The notes below the pieces were generated by a model, which saw only the letters and a list, made by a program, of their open reading frames with translations, had not been told where the DNA came from and did no database searches. Both the position numbers and the translations under genes were made by a program. 64,000 nucleotides of DNA from Xenorhabdus indica. Lineage in GTDB: Bacteria > Pseudomonadota > Gammaproteobacteria > Enterobacterales > Enterobacteriaceae. Position 1 is the first letter of the stretch. Each line of letters begins with the position of its first letter. The stretch spans positions 94,627 through 158,626 of the forward strand of contig NZ_NKHP01000009.1 of the NCBI RefSeq assembly GCF_014467235.1. Direction: 5' to 3'. Below, piece by piece: positions 17,707-27,350 of this stretch.

Positions 17707-19116
17707 ATGACAACACCAAACACAGTAAACTATCCGATCCCAGCAGACTGGCAACATTTTGAACGTTTAAGCGTTGCAATCATGAGCGCAATCTTCCAAA
17801 AACGTTTCCGTCAGTACGGTAGAAGTGGACAGCGTCAGGATGGCGTGGATCTATATTGTAAGCATAACGGTACATTTATCGCAGTTCAGTGTAAAGGGCG
17901 AAATCAGGGATATGGCAGTCGCCTGTCTCCTGAAGACATCAACAATGCTGTAAAAAGTACAGAAAAATTCCCGCATAAAATTGACGAGTTTTATATTCTC
18001 ACTACGGGGCCGGACGATAAAAACCTCGAACAAAGAGCTTTTGAGCTCAGTTGTTCTCACAGCGAGACAGACAGTTTCACCGTACATGTATTTGGCTGGC
18101 AAACGCTTGAGAATATTATCCGCGAACATGAGTCTATCCAACGTGCATTTTATAGCGGATTTTTTAAAAGATTCTCCATAAAGCAATGCAGCACACTGAT
18201 TGCCACAGGCTGCTTGCTTATTACTTTAAGTATTTTGGGTGTCTACAGATATGTGAATTATTACAGTGAAACGTCAGCACAACGAAAAGCAACATCTAAA
18301 GATACTGAAGAATTCGTGGCACTAAATGATAAGCTCATTAAGATCTATAATCATTGTGATGAGATGATGAATACCAACATACTTTCATCCTCATTTGAGC
18401 TTAAACAATTCTGTACTGTCCCCATTGCAAAGCAACTTGACTCTATTGATAAGTTTGTTCAAAAAGTAAGCCTGAACATTGATGCTAAGGCATATGACAA
18501 CATGAGAGGAATGATTGAAGTTTTGCGTGAGGATCATCGGCAGGGGTTAATTGCCGTGGAAATGACTAGATTTTTTGAAGACAATATCATTCGCAGTCAG
18601 AAGGAAATGTGTTTACCCGAAAAACAGCGGAGCAAAGATGTTTTCAAAGAAACGAGAACAGCAGCAGAGAATGCTGTAAATCAGCAATTGCAGTTTTATT
18701 ACGTTATGAATGATTTTATCCTTCCGGGGATGGAGTCGATGAAAGCCATTGCGTTAACATCTGCCCGACAGATAAATGACCAACCAGTTCCTCACAGCAT
18801 GCTTGATCAGGCAAATCGTCTTAGTGGGATCCTGAAAGAGCGTTCTGAGTACAAGCTTAATAAATCCCAGACTCCATTCACCTTGTCAGTGATGAAAATC
18901 TATAGTAGTCGTGACATTAAAATGTCAGTCCCACTTCCAGATCCTGTCGAGGAATTTCGTTGGAATGATGTTCTGATGCGTAGCATTGGTATGTCATTTC
19001 TTGGAAGGGACAGCGATGCTCAGGAACTGGTGAAATGTGGCGTTTTCCGGGCAGAGGCTCCGGAGCACTTCAGAAAGGAAGAAAATGAAATTAGGAAGAA
19101 GGCTAAATCATTATAA
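17707..19116 (+). CDS. Membrane-anchored Mrr-like PD-(D/E)XK nuclease, candidate anti-phage cargo
   Basis: A 469-residue protein. Residues 38-63 form a restriction-endonuclease-like core: 'GRSGQRQDGVDLY' (Asp45, Asp48) then 'FIAVQCKGR' (Gln61-x-Lys63), the Mrr/PD-(D/E)XK signature. A hydrophobic segment at about 162-182 ('STLIATGCLLITLSILGV') is a probable membrane helix. The remaining ~285 residues are mostly helical and match no family I know. It sits between AlpA and the integrase, the slot where P4-like satellites carry defence genes. A DNA-cutting effector tethered to the membrane with a sensing C-terminus is a reasonable model. Nuclease activity and defence role are inferred. Confidence 0.7.
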   Translation: MTTPNTVNYPIPADWQHFERLSVAIMSAIFQKRFRQYGRSGQRQDGVDLYCKHNGTFIAVQCKGRNQGYGSRLSPEDINNAVKSTEKFPHKIDEFYILTTGPDDKNLEQRAFELSCSHSETDSFTVHVFGWQTLENIIREHESIQRAFYSGFFKRFSIKQCSTLIATGCLLITLSILGVYRYVNYYSETSAQRKATSKDTEEFVALNDKLIKIYNHCDEMMNTNILSSSFELKQFCTVPIAKQLDSIDKFVQKVSLNIDAKAYDNMRGMIEVLREDHRQGLIAVEMTRFFEDNIIRSQKEMCLPEKQRSKDVFKETRTAAENAVNQQLQFYYVMNDFILPGMESMKAIALTSARQINDQPVPHSMLDQANRLSGILKERSEYKLNKSQTPFTLSVMKIYSSRDIKMSVPLPDPVEEFRWNDVLMRSIGMSFLGRDSDAQELVKCGVFRAEAPEHFRKEENEIRKKAKSL

Positions 19117-19267
19117 AGCAGCATAGCAAGATCCACATGTATATATTGCGGAATTGACTTGCTTCCCATTTATTAACTCGTCATGGTGCTTGTAGTGTCC
19201 GCTTCTGATACTGAGCTGACTATCAGATTAAAGATGAAATAATGCAATTGTGGGTTGTATAAAAAGC

Positions 19268-19296
19268 AGACTTTGTTGGCAGTGCCAACAAAGTCT
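19268..19296. terminator. Palindromic terminator between cargo gene and integrase
   Basis: A perfect 14-bp inverted repeat around one central base (AGACTTTGTTGGCA on the left). On the minus strand it is followed by GCTTTTT, which fits termination downstream of the integrase (stop at 19341). It may also act on the converging cargo gene. Confidence 0.65.
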
Positions 19297-19340
19297 AAAA
19301 AATCATCTTTTATTCAATATATTATAAATATTAATTAATG

Positions 19341-20603
19341 TTACTTCCGGTGTTTCTTAGCAAAATCATACGGTGTGATATGTTTTTCCCGGTTTGCATC
19401 CAGATAATCGGCCCACCATTGCACCATCAGTCTCCGTTCATCCAGATGCTTAGAGGTGTGAATATAGGCAGCTCTGACGTTTTTTCTTTCTACGTGGCTT
19501 AACTGGCGTTCAATGGCATCATCATTCCATAATCCTGATTCTCCCATTGCACCACGTGCCATTGTTCGGAATCCATGCCCGCAAACATCGGTTTTGGTGT
19601 CGTATCCCATGCCACGAAGGGCATTATTAACCGTGCTTTCACTCATGACCTTTTGTGGATCGTGATCGTTAGGGAACATGACTTCACAGTCACCGCTCAG
19701 TTCGCGTAATGATTTGAACAAAATGACAGCCTGACGACTCAAAGGCACAATATGCTCCGTTTTCATTTTCATGCCCCGTTCGGAGAATTTAACGCCTTCA
19801 ATGGCTTTTCTTGTGGCAGGGATTTTCCAGACAGCATTTTCAAGGTCGAGTTCTTCCCAACGGGCAAATCTCAATTCACTGGAACGGACAAATGTTAATA
19901 AAGTCAGTTCCACCGCGATACGGGTGATTAAGCGTCCACGATAGCGAGAAAGTCGGCTTAAAAATTCAGGTAAACGTTCGTGGGGAAGGGCGGGATGATG
20001 TTTAGATTTAACGGTGGAAAGTGCGCCAGCCATATCATTAGCCGGGTTGGAATCAAGGATATCATTCTGAACGGCATAACGCATAATGGAAGTGACACGC
20101 TGTTGCAGTCGCTGGGCAATGTCATGTTTTCCATCAGCATCAACGGTTTTGATCGGCGCTAACAGTTGGCTTGTCCGTAAAGTGGAAATATCAAGCCTGC
20201 CAATATGTGGGAAAATATAATGTTCAAGGCTGCGTAGAATGCGGTTGCCGTGATCTTCGCTCCAACGTTTATTGCTGGCGTGCCAGTCACGGGCGACTTT
20301 TTCAAAGGTATGTTTTCCTTTTGCTCCAACGTGTGCGTCTTTTTTCTCGGCTTTGGGATCAATGCCCTGAGCAATCAGTTTCTTGGCTTCGTCTCGCTTA
20401 GCTCGCGCATCGGCTAAAGAAACGGTTGGATAGACACCGAACGCCAGTCGGTCTTCTTTTTTATCGGTGGGGCGGTAGTACTTCATACGCCAGTACTTCG
20501 AGCCGCGTGTCGTAACTTCTAAATAGAGACCGCCGCCATCGGCGAGTTTGTAGGTTTTTTCTTTGGGCTTTGCTGTTTCGATTTGTCGTGCGTTTAGTTT
20601 CAT
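19341..20603 (-). CDS. int: P4-type tyrosine integrase
   Basis: A 420-residue integrase. The DUF4102 arm-binding N-terminus ('LADGGGLYLEVTTRGSKYWR', 'FGVYPTVSLADARAKRDEAK') is followed by a core-binding and catalytic domain with 'TFVRSSELRFARWEELD', 'HGFRTMARG' and 'LSHVERKNVRAAYIHT'. The frame is open to 20921, but that part overlaps the tRNA-Leu gene. The ATG at 20603 ('MKLNARQIETAKPKEK') is the standard family start. It lies 166 bp from the 3' end of tRNA-Leu and points away from it, the classic layout after integration at a tRNA 3' end. Confidence 0.95.
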   Translation of the reverse strand: MKLNARQIETAKPKEKTYKLADGGGLYLEVTTRGSKYWRMKYYRPTDKKEDRLAFGVYPTVSLADARAKRDEAKKLIAQGIDPKAEKKDAHVGAKGKHTFEKVARDWHASNKRWSEDHGNRILRSLEHYIFPHIGRLDISTLRTSQLLAPIKTVDADGKHDIAQRLQQRVTSIMRYAVQNDILDSNPANDMAGALSTVKSKHHPALPHERLPEFLSRLSRYRGRLITRIAVELTLLTFVRSSELRFARWEELDLENAVWKIPATRKAIEGVKFSERGMKMKTEHIVPLSRQAVILFKSLRELSGDCEVMFPNDHDPQKVMSESTVNNALRGMGYDTKTDVCGHGFRTMARGAMGESGLWNDDAIERQLSHVERKNVRAAYIHTSKHLDERRLMVQWWADYLDANREKHITPYDFAKKHRK

Positions 20604-20697
20604 TATAAGGGGCACATTTAAAATAGAAGTGTAGGTGCCCCTGATTATGCCCCGCCGTGCATGTTGATTGCAATAGACTAGAGTAGGCCTAAAAAGA

Positions 20698-20725
20698 AAA
20701 GACCTGATTGATTTATCAGGTCTTT
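20698..20725 (-). terminator. Rho-independent terminator of the tRNA operon
   Basis: AAAGACCTGAT (20698-20708) pairs perfectly with ATCAGGTCTTT (20715-20725) around a 6-base loop. On the minus strand it is followed by a T-rich stretch. It lies 44 bp past the 3' end of tRNA-Leu. Confidence 0.8.
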
Positions 20726-20768
20726 CTAAGAGTTGGTTTACTAGTGTAGACGTTAGTAAACCTATGTT

Positions 20769-20855
20769 TGGTGCCCAGGGCGGGACTTGAACCCGCACAG
20801 CCTTAAGGCCGAGGGATTTTAAATCCCTTGTGTCTACCGATTTCACCACCTGGGC
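20769..20855 (-). tRNA. leuZ: tRNA-Leu (UAA), attachment target
   Basis: An 87-base gene with encoded CCA. The acceptor stem GCCCAGG/CCTGGGC, a long variable arm and the anticodon loop TTTAAAA (anticodon TAA) are visible. Its T-arm and 3' end face the integrase, so this end is the probable attB/attL of the satellite. Order matches glyW-cysT-leuZ of E. coli. Confidence 0.97.
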
Positions 20856-20861
20856 TGAATC

Positions 20862-20935
20862 TGGAGGCGCGTCCCGGAGTCGAACCGAGGTAGACGGATT
20901 TGCAATCCGCTGCATGGCCACTCTGCCAACGCGCC
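20862..20935 (-). tRNA. cysT: tRNA-Cys (GCA)
   Basis: A 74-base gene with acceptor stem GGCGCGT/ACGCGCC, anticodon loop containing TTGCAAA (anticodon GCA), T-loop GGTTCGACTCC and encoded CCA. It lies between tRNA-Gly and tRNA-Leu in the same transcript. Confidence 0.97.
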
Positions 20936-20940
20936 TTTTT

Positions 20941-21016
<76 letters not shown>

Positions 21017-21161
21017 CTTTCCTCCGAACCGCTTGATTTACTTAATTTATTTTGTAAACCTCATGTGCCGTTCGATGCGTTGCATTCTACTTATTTCACG
21101 AAATGAGTCAACACAATTATTTATAAAATCGGTTCGTTCGGTGATTTTTGCGTCATTTAGA

Positions 21162-21710
21162 TCAGGTTTCACGCAAGTCACCCCATGCCGCGCTCAAATA
21201 TTGAAACATTGACCAGAATGTTAAGATTGCTGCAGCGTATAATAAGATGAATCCACTAACTTCTAATTCAACATTAGGACGCCATAATAAAGCAACCAAT
21301 GCAGCCATCTGTGCGGTTGTTTTGAATTTTCCCATCCAGGAAACTGCTACACTGCTGCGTTTTCCCAGTTCAGCCATCCATTCCCGAAGGGAAGAGATAA
21401 TGATCTCTCGTGCAATCATTGTCGCTGTCGGTAAGGTTATCCACCAGGTGTGATAATATTCAGTTATCAATACCAATGCGGTAGCAACCATTACTTTATC
21501 TGCAACTGGATCGAGAAATGCACCAAAACGTGTTGTCTGTTTCCATAAGCGGGCAAGAAAACCATCAAACCAATCTGTCGCAGCAGCGATAATAAAGATG
21601 ATGGCGCATAACATCGGTGCCCATTGGAAAGGCAGATAAAACGCCAAAACAAAAAACGGGATTAAGGCAATACGAAACAGGGTAAGCCATGTTGGAATAT
21701 TTAATTGCAT
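21162..21710 (-). CDS. pgsA: Phosphatidylglycerophosphate synthase
   Basis: A 182-residue membrane enzyme that joins CDP-diacylglycerol and glycerol-3-phosphate in the first committed step of phosphatidylglycerol and cardiolipin synthesis. The CDP-alcohol phosphotransferase motif is complete: '[20 protein letters not shown]' followed by '[10 protein letters not shown]'. Several hydrophobic segments and normal length agree. It lies 56 bp after uvrC, and the tRNA-Gly gene follows, as in E. coli. Confidence 0.98.
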   Translation of the reverse strand: MQLNIPTWLTLFRIALIPFFVLAFYLPFQWAPMLCAIIFIIAAATDWFDGFLARLWKQTTRFGAFLDPVADKVMVATALVLITEYYHTWWITLPTATMIAREIIISSLREWMAELGKRSSVAVSWMGKFKTTAQMAALVALLWRPNVELEVSGFILLYAAAILTFWSMFQYLSAAWGDLRET

Positions 21711-21766
21711 AATGCTTAGTAACTATCTGGCCATGTAAAGTTTATTAGTATGGTGCATCAATACTC

Positions 21767-23599
21767 TTAGTGTTTCAACGCATTATAGATTTTTTCTGCC
21801 AGTGAATAAGAGATAGAAGGCACTTTTGCGATCTCTTCTACACTTGCGTTGCGTAAGGGCTGTAATCCTCCCATATATTTTAACAGCATTTGTCGACGTT
21901 TTGGCCCAATTCCTTCTATAGATTCCAGTGTGCTGGTCTTTTTCATTTTTTCCCGACGTTGACGATGACCTGTTATAGCATGGTTATGAGATTCATCACG
22001 AATGTGTTGAATGACGTGTAATGCCGGAGAGTCAGGAGGAAGAGCTATGCCTTCGCTTTCTACTGTGAAAAATAGAGTTTCCAAACCTGCTTTACGGTCA
22101 CTCCCTTTTGCTACACCAATCAGTTTGGGATGTTCTTTATCCCATTCGACATTTAATGAGCGAAAAACTTCTATTGCTTGCGTTAGCTGTCCTTTGCCGC
22201 CGTCTATAAAGATAATGTCAGGGATTTTGGCTGAATCAATTGCTTTGCTGTATCGACGACGCAAAACCTGATTCATTGCAGCATAGTCATCTCCTGCTGT
22301 TATTCCCGTTATGTTATAGCGACGATATTCAGAACGTACAGGGCCATTGCTATCGAATACAACACAGGATGCAACAGTTTGTTCACCCATAGTATGGCTA
22401 ATGTCGAAGCACTCCATTCTGTGAATTTTTTCAATGCCTGCAAATTCAGCAAGTGCGGCCAGGCGTTGGTGAATTGTCGATTGCTGAGAAAGTTTACTGG
22501 TTAATGCTGTGGCTGCATTGGTGCGTGCCAGTTTGAGGTAGCGGGCTCTGTCACCTCTTGGGCGCGGTTGAATATGAACTTTTCTGCCGGATAAGGAAGA
22601 AAGGGAACTTTCCAGTAATTCTTTCTCCGGTAATGAGAAGTCCAACAAAATCTCTGTTGGTAATGTTCTGTTCTGGCTGCCCTGAAGGTAAAACTGACCA
22701 AGGAAAGTTTGTACTACTTCATCTAATTTAGTATCGATTGGGATTTTGGGATAGTAACTACGGCTACCCAAAATTTTGCCCTGACGAATGAATAAAACAT
22801 GCACACATGCCATACCGGCGTCAAAAGCAACACTGATAGCATCCAGATCATCTTCTCCACCAGAGACGAACTGCCGTTCAGTAACTTGCCGGACAGCTTG
22901 AATCTGATCACGATAACGTGCTGCATCTTCAAAGTTAAGTTGTTTGCTTGCATCTTCCATTCTTTTAATCAGCTTGGTCAGTACCTGCTGGTCTTTGCCG
23001 GACAGAAACAGGCGGACGTATTCTACCTGCTGCTGATACTCTTCATCTGTCACAAATCCTTTGACACAAGGGGCAAGGCAGCGGCCAATCTGGTATTGCA
23101 GGCAGGGCCTGGAACGATTGCGGTATACGCTGTCTTCACATTGGCGAATGGGAAATAATTTTTGCAAAAGTGCTAATGTGTCACGTACTGCATGGGAATT
23201 TGGAAATGGCCCAAAATATTCCCCCTTAGCATGTTTGGCACCACGGTATATAGCCAGACGAGGGTGTATATCACCACTTAAGAAAATATACGGGTAAGAC
23301 TTATCGTCCCGCAGTAATACATTGTAGCGAGGCTGATAAAGTTTGATGTAGTTGTGTTCAAGTAGAAGTGCTTCTGTCTCTGTATGGGTTATGGTGACAT
23401 CGATTTGGGCGATATTTTTCACCAGCGATTCTGTTTTGCGGCTGCCCACTTGTGCACGAAAATAGCTGGATAGCCGCTTTTTCAGATCCTTGGCTTTACC
23501 GACATAAATCACCGTGCCAGTGGTATCATACATTCGATAGACACCTGGTTGACTGGTTACTGTTTTTAAAAATGCCTTTGAATCAAATTGCTCTGCCAC
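21767..23599 (-). CDS. uvrC: Excinuclease ABC subunit C
   Basis: A 610-residue UvrC, which makes both incisions around DNA lesions in nucleotide excision repair. Domains in order are: GIY-YIG nuclease ('[20 protein letters not shown]'), the Cys-rich segment ('[13 protein letters not shown]'), a UVR motif that contacts UvrB ('[20 protein letters not shown]'), the RNase H-like C-terminal nuclease ('[20 protein letters not shown]', '[13 protein letters not shown]') and helix-hairpin-helix motifs ('[20 protein letters not shown]'). It starts 22 bp after uvrY, so the two are co-transcribed. Confidence 0.98.
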   Translation of the reverse strand: MAEQFDSKAFLKTVTSQPGVYRMYDTTGTVIYVGKAKDLKKRLSSYFRAQVGSRKTESLVKNIAQIDVTITHTETEALLLEHNYIKLYQPRYNVLLRDDKSYPYIFLSGDIHPRLAIYRGAKHAKGEYFGPFPNSHAVRDTLALLQKLFPIRQCEDSVYRNRSRPCLQYQIGRCLAPCVKGFVTDEEYQQQVEYVRLFLSGKDQQVLTKLIKRMEDASKQLNFEDAARYRDQIQAVRQVTERQFVSGGEDDLDAISVAFDAGMACVHVLFIRQGKILGSRSYYPKIPIDTKLDEVVQTFLGQFYLQGSQNRTLPTEILLDFSLPEKELLESSLSSLSGRKVHIQPRPRGDRARYLKLARTNAATALTSKLSQQSTIHQRLAALAEFAGIEKIHRMECFDISHTMGEQTVASCVVFDSNGPVRSEYRRYNITGITAGDDYAAMNQVLRRRYSKAIDSAKIPDIIFIDGGKGQLTQAIEVFRSLNVEWDKEHPKLIGVAKGSDRKAGLETLFFTVESEGIALPPDSPALHVIQHIRDESHNHAITGHRQRREKMKKTSTLESIEGIGPKRRQMLLKYMGGLQPLRNASVEEIAKVPSISYSLAEKIYNALKH

Positions 23600-23621
23600 G
23601 ATTTACCACCCATCACTGTTA

Positions 23622-24281
23622 TCATCCACTATGATTTATCATATTGGGTGCATCAAGCAAACCATAGCGTATTGCTATATGAGTTAATTCTACATCACCC
23701 TTGATATTCAATTTGTTAAACATCCTATAGCGGTAGCTGTTTACTGTTTTCGGACTGAGGTTGAGTAACGTCGATATCTCATTCACCTTTTTACCCTGAG
23801 TTATCATTGTCATAATTTGGAGCTCTCGCTCAGACAGTTCATCCAACGGGTTCTCTTTTTGCGGGGATAGCTGATCGAGTGCCATCCGTTGGGCAATATC
23901 AGGAGAGATATAGCGTTGCCCTGCATAAACTGTTCGGATAGCGTTGATCATATCCTGAGGCGTTGCTGCTTTACTCAAATATCCTCTGACTCCGGCCTGC
24001 ATCACTTTTGTCGGCAGGGAGCTGTCTGTGTGGATAGTCAACATAATTACGCGGGTATCCGGTGAATAGCGAATGATTTTTTTCGCGGCTTCAAGGCCTC
24101 CTATTCCCGGCATTCCCATATCCATCATAACGACATCCGTGTTGTTTGACCTGCACCATTTAACGGCATCTTCTCCGCTACTGGCTTCTCCTATAACTTT
24201 AATTCCCCGTACGTCATCAAGTATGCCTTTCACGCCAATGCGAACTAGTTCGTGATCATCAACTAATAAAACATTAATCAA
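23622..24281 (-). CDS. uvrY: Response regulator UvrY (GacA/SirA)
   Basis: A 219-residue NarL-family response regulator. The receiver has acidic residues in 'VLLVDDHELV', the phospho-acceptor Asp in 'DVVMMDMGMPG' and the conserved Lys in 'GYLSKAATP'. The LuxR-type helix-turn-helix is 'LSERELQIMTMITQGKKVNE'. It is the partner of BarA and activates csrB/csrC-type small RNAs, controlling the switch between virulence and metabolism in insect-associated enterics. The cognate kinase gene is not in the window, which is usual. Confidence 0.97.
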   Translation of the reverse strand: MINVLLVDDHELVRIGVKGILDDVRGIKVIGEASSGEDAVKWCRSNNTDVVMMDMGMPGIGGLEAAKKIIRYSPDTRVIMLTIHTDSSLPTKVMQAGVRGYLSKAATPQDMINAIRTVYAGQRYISPDIAQRMALDQLSPQKENPLDELSERELQIMTMITQGKKVNEISTLLNLSPKTVNSYRYRMFNKLNIKGDVELTHIAIRYGLLDAPNMINHSG

Positions 24282-24562
24282 ACAACTTCTCCACCAACGT
24301 AATACCTACTGAAAATAGTGACAAATTAAGAAAATCCCAATGGATGAACTGAATTTATCTTTATGATTTTTATAATATAATTCGACATAGAGTTACTCTG
24401 ACGCTCAAATCAAATTAAATTGTTCTTGATAAAGACTATATTATACTGGGATTAGTGTAAAACAGAAATAAAATTGTTACATATCAATAGAGTAAATGTA
24501 AAAGCAATTATTTTTTATGAGATGTATTTGTTATAAAGCTTGTTTGTCCTGAAAAATGCAAC

Positions 24563-24579
24563 GAGGGGAATTTCCCCTC
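24563..24579 (-). terminator. Hairpin terminator after the GFA-family gene
   Basis: GAGGGGAA and TTCCCCTC form an 8-bp stem around one base. On the minus strand it lies 10 bp past the stop at 24590 and is followed by TTGCATTTTTC. The rest of 24282-24562 is AT-rich upstream DNA of uvrY with no gene visible. Confidence 0.7.
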
Positions 24580-24589
24580 ATGCTAATGG

Positions 24590-24991
24590 TTATTTAAATA
24601 AGTTAAGAATATCTTGCTTAGTAAACATTGGTGTTTTTTCAACAAAGTTGTAATAGCCGGGTTTGCTGTCGACAAAGATCTGTTTAGATAATTTTCCTGA
24701 GTTACTATTTTCAAATAGCGAAACTGGGACGATATAAGTACCAGGTTGATGCAGATGGTAAAAGAGGTGAGTTCCACAGTTTTTACAGAAAGCCCGCTCT
24801 GCCCACTCTGAAGATGGATAGATTGAAACATTCTCATTACCCGCTATTTGCAAATCGTTTTTGCAATCTACAGCTAAAAACGGGCCTCCATTCCATTTCT
24901 GGCATGTTTCACAGTGGCAGGCATTGATATTTTCAATACTTTGGTTAGTTTTTATTTCTACTGCACCACACAAGCAATTGCCTTTATTCAT
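24590..24991 (-). CDS. GFA-family zinc-binding protein
   Basis: A 133-residue protein of the glutathione-dependent formaldehyde-activating (GFA, CENP-V) fold. The zinc ligands are in order: 'CLCGAVEI', 'CHCETCQKWNG' and 'FCKNCGTHLFY'. Family members bind two zinc ions, and most lack a proven substrate. It stands alone with its own terminator. Length is typical. Confidence 0.9.
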   Translation of the reverse strand: MNKGNCLCGAVEIKTNQSIENINACHCETCQKWNGGPFLAVDCKNDLQIAGNENVSIYPSSEWAERAFCKNCGTHLFYHLHQPGTYIVPVSLFENSNSGKLSKQIFVDSKPGYYNFVEKTPMFTKQDILNLFK

Positions 24992-25132
24992 TATTCTGCC
25001 TTATATATTTGAGATGATTATTTGAAATTTTATACAAATATGATTGGGGAAGAGCTATTTTGTTTTGTCGTAATTGTCACATTTATCACAATAATCTGCT
25101 GGTTAGGTGCGGCATAAAGTAAGAATGATGAA

Positions 25133-25489
25133 TTATTTCTTTTTATCTTCGTCTTCATCATCAATATGCCAGCTATGTAATATACGATGAACAAATGGTG
25201 TAACCACCAATCCGACAGCAATGAAAAAGATCGCTTGTAGAAATAAGCCATAAACAGCCGCAAAATATTTTCCCAGTGTACTGGTTGGCTCAATATGTAG
25301 GCTTTGCGTTCCAATCATTGAAATAGAATTTAAAAGCGCATCAGGAATAGCATGGTTTTCAATCAGGAAAAAGCCTAATACTCCGGGAATAATACCGATT
25401 AAAAAAATGATAAGAGCATGAAGAAAGAAACGTAAGAGTCGTAAAAGAAAACGATCCAGACTGATTAATTTGTCAGTAAATTTCTCCAT
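25133..25489 (-). CDS. Two-helix membrane protein resembling a small ion channel
   Basis: A 118-residue protein with a first hydrophobic segment ('ALIIFLIGIIPGVLGFFLI'), a re-entrant-like stretch ('LLNSISMIGTQSL') and a second helix ('LGKYFAAVYGLFLQAIFFIA'). It ends in a histidine-containing, acidic and basic tail ('HRILHSWHIDDEDEDKKK'). The TM-pore-TM order and 'PTSTLGKYFAAVYGL' resemble two-TM channels, but the TVGYG filter is absent. It could be a divergent channel or an unrelated protein. GGAG-like bases precede the ATG. Confidence 0.6.
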   Translation of the reverse strand: MEKFTDKLISLDRFLLRLLRFFLHALIIFLIGIIPGVLGFFLIENHAIPDALLNSISMIGTQSLHIEPTSTLGKYFAAVYGLFLQAIFFIAVGLVVTPFVHRILHSWHIDDEDEDKKK

Positions 25490-25818
25490 GCTGAGACCTC
25501 CACCAATAAATCTTTTATCTTTTCAATGATGATTATCTAAGTAAACTCGCCAGTAAAAATATTATAGACTGTTTAATATTATTTTTATTCTTTCATTGTT
25601 TAAATTTCCTTTTTCTGAAAGGAAAAATAGAAGAAGGGTTTATCTGTTTTCTCATCATTACAAAAATATAGATAATTTTCATGTGATTCGAAAAATAGCC
25701 TTGAGCCTCTTATAATATGCCTAATAAGTTTCAAGTTTCATCACGGCGGCAATAGAACAAAACCCCAGAAACATAGACTAATATGTGACCAGGAATTTGT
25801 TCTTTTATAGAGTATTAG

Positions 25819-26604
25819 TTAAGCACTTGACAGGAGTGTGTATGGCCGTCTGGATAATTTTAATTCAAGGATATTTGCTACAGCATCGATAACCGGGTCA
25901 TTATTATCATCAATAAAGAAGTGGCTACCTTCAAAAATGATGACTTTTTTATCCTGCTCGAAAAAATCAAGCCAGGAATAAAGTTCTTGCTCTGCTACCA
26001 GAGCATCATTTGTTCCGCCGAATACCGTTAGAGGGCAAGCCAAAGATGCTGTACCGGAATAGTAATACTCTTCTGATATTTTAAAATCAGCCTTTATGGC
26101 AGGTAAAATCAGTGAAAGTAATTCATCATTATCAATAATCTCTTGATTAACACGCCCAAATTCCTGCAATGCAATAGTAAACTCTTTATCTTCTAGAGCA
26201 CTTATTGGTTTTCGGATGGCGGAAACTTGCGGCCCTCTGCTACCTGAGGCGATAAATTCAATGGGTAACGGTAATGATTCTGCATCGATTTTTCTTAACA
26301 GTTCAAAAGCTATCCGGCTGCCTAAACTGTGTCCTAAAAAGATGTACGGTACATTCAATAGTGGCTTAATATTGACATATAAGTCTTCAATCAGGCTTTT
26401 CATATCGTCATAAGGCTTTTCCTTGAATCTTGCTCCCTTACCTGGTGGTTGAATAACTAAAAATTCTACGTTTGCTCTGATTTTTCTGGCAAAAGGAACA
26501 AAAGTTGAGCTACCGCCTCCGGCATAAGGAAAACAAAATATCCTGATTTCTGGATTAAAAACATGGTTTAGTTTAATAAAACAAGGGGAGTAGTCTTTGT
26601 TCAC
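25819..26604 (-). CDS. Type II thioesterase (GrsT/TesA-like alpha/beta hydrolase)
   Basis: A 261-residue hydrolase: 'FCFPYAGGGSSTFVPFARKI', the nucleophile elbow 'FLGHSLGSRIAFELL' and a late catalytic His in 'IIFEGSHFFIDD'. Such enzymes remove misprimed or stalled acyl groups from carrier proteins of peptide and polyketide synthetases. No synthetase lies next to it; the NRPS in this window is about 31 kb away. It may act in trans. Upstream and downstream intergenic DNA (25490-25818 and 26605-26815) shows no gene. Confidence 0.9.
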   Translation of the reverse strand: MNKDYSPCFIKLNHVFNPEIRIFCFPYAGGGSSTFVPFARKIRANVEFLVIQPPGKGARFKEKPYDDMKSLIEDLYVNIKPLLNVPYIFLGHSLGSRIAFELLRKIDAESLPLPIEFIASGSRGPQVSAIRKPISALEDKEFTIALQEFGRVNQEIIDNDELLSLILPAIKADFKISEEYYYSGTASLACPLTVFGGTNDALVAEQELYSWLDFFEQDKKVIIFEGSHFFIDDNNDPVIDAVANILELKLSRRPYTLLSSA

Positions 26605-26815
26605 AATCGGATCCCATTATTATTTTTTTAGGTAGATTAAAATAAGCAGATTTGATTATTTCTGATTTCTCATTAGTAGAATGCTATCGTCCCTGGAGCA
26701 TTCTATCCAATATTAAAATATAATTCTTTTTGGGATTTTTTATTATGGTAATAAGATTTTATGAAATGAGACAGAAAAGGTGATTTTGGGATTATCCTAT
26801 TGAATATATTATCTT

Positions 26816-27082
26816 TTATATTCTTGCTAACTGGGTTGCAATACCCCAGTTAACCACATTGGTATGCTTTTTTGTAATATCAATCATTGAATAACTATAA
26901 TTTTGGCGATGATATTGTGTTGTATCTTCCCGTAAATTACCTCCTTTTAGCTGCCATATCAGTGATTGTAGCGTACGGTCGTGTGTAAACAGGTATACCA
27001 TTTTATCGCTGTTATTCGTCACTAAACTTTGTATATAACTGATGGCCCCTTGCGCTACTTCCAATGTCTGATTCTCCCTCAA
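26816..27082 (-). pseudogene. Possible remnant of a histidine-phosphatase gene
   Basis: An 88-codon frame with 'MVYLFTHDRTLQSLIWQLKG', which resembles the second catalytic-histidine region of phosphoglycerate-mutase-type phosphatases. The N-terminal RHG motif of that superfamily is absent, and nothing upstream supplies it, so this looks like a 3' fragment. It could also be an unrelated small gene. No good ribosome site precedes the start. Confidence 0.35.
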
Positions 27083-27350
27083 GTATAACTATCGTTGGAT
27101 TGCACAATCAAAAATAACCACTATATTTAATCAATGTGATTTTAAGCTGGAAATTTATATTCTCGCAAATAGTTAGTTAATGTTATCAAATAATCGATAT
27201 TCATGTTACGACTCATACAGTACTGTGAAAAATAATTTTGATGCAATGTTATAGCAGTGATAACCGTGTAATTTTCCTGATTATGTTAATCATTCTATGG
27301 CAAGCGCCAGGTAACACTCAGTTCATTTGTCATTTTGATAGGAAAACATC

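Noticed and set aside
20604..20921. N-terminal extension of the integrase frame up to 20921
   Set aside because: It runs through the tRNA-Leu gene and its terminator, and the family start is at 20603.
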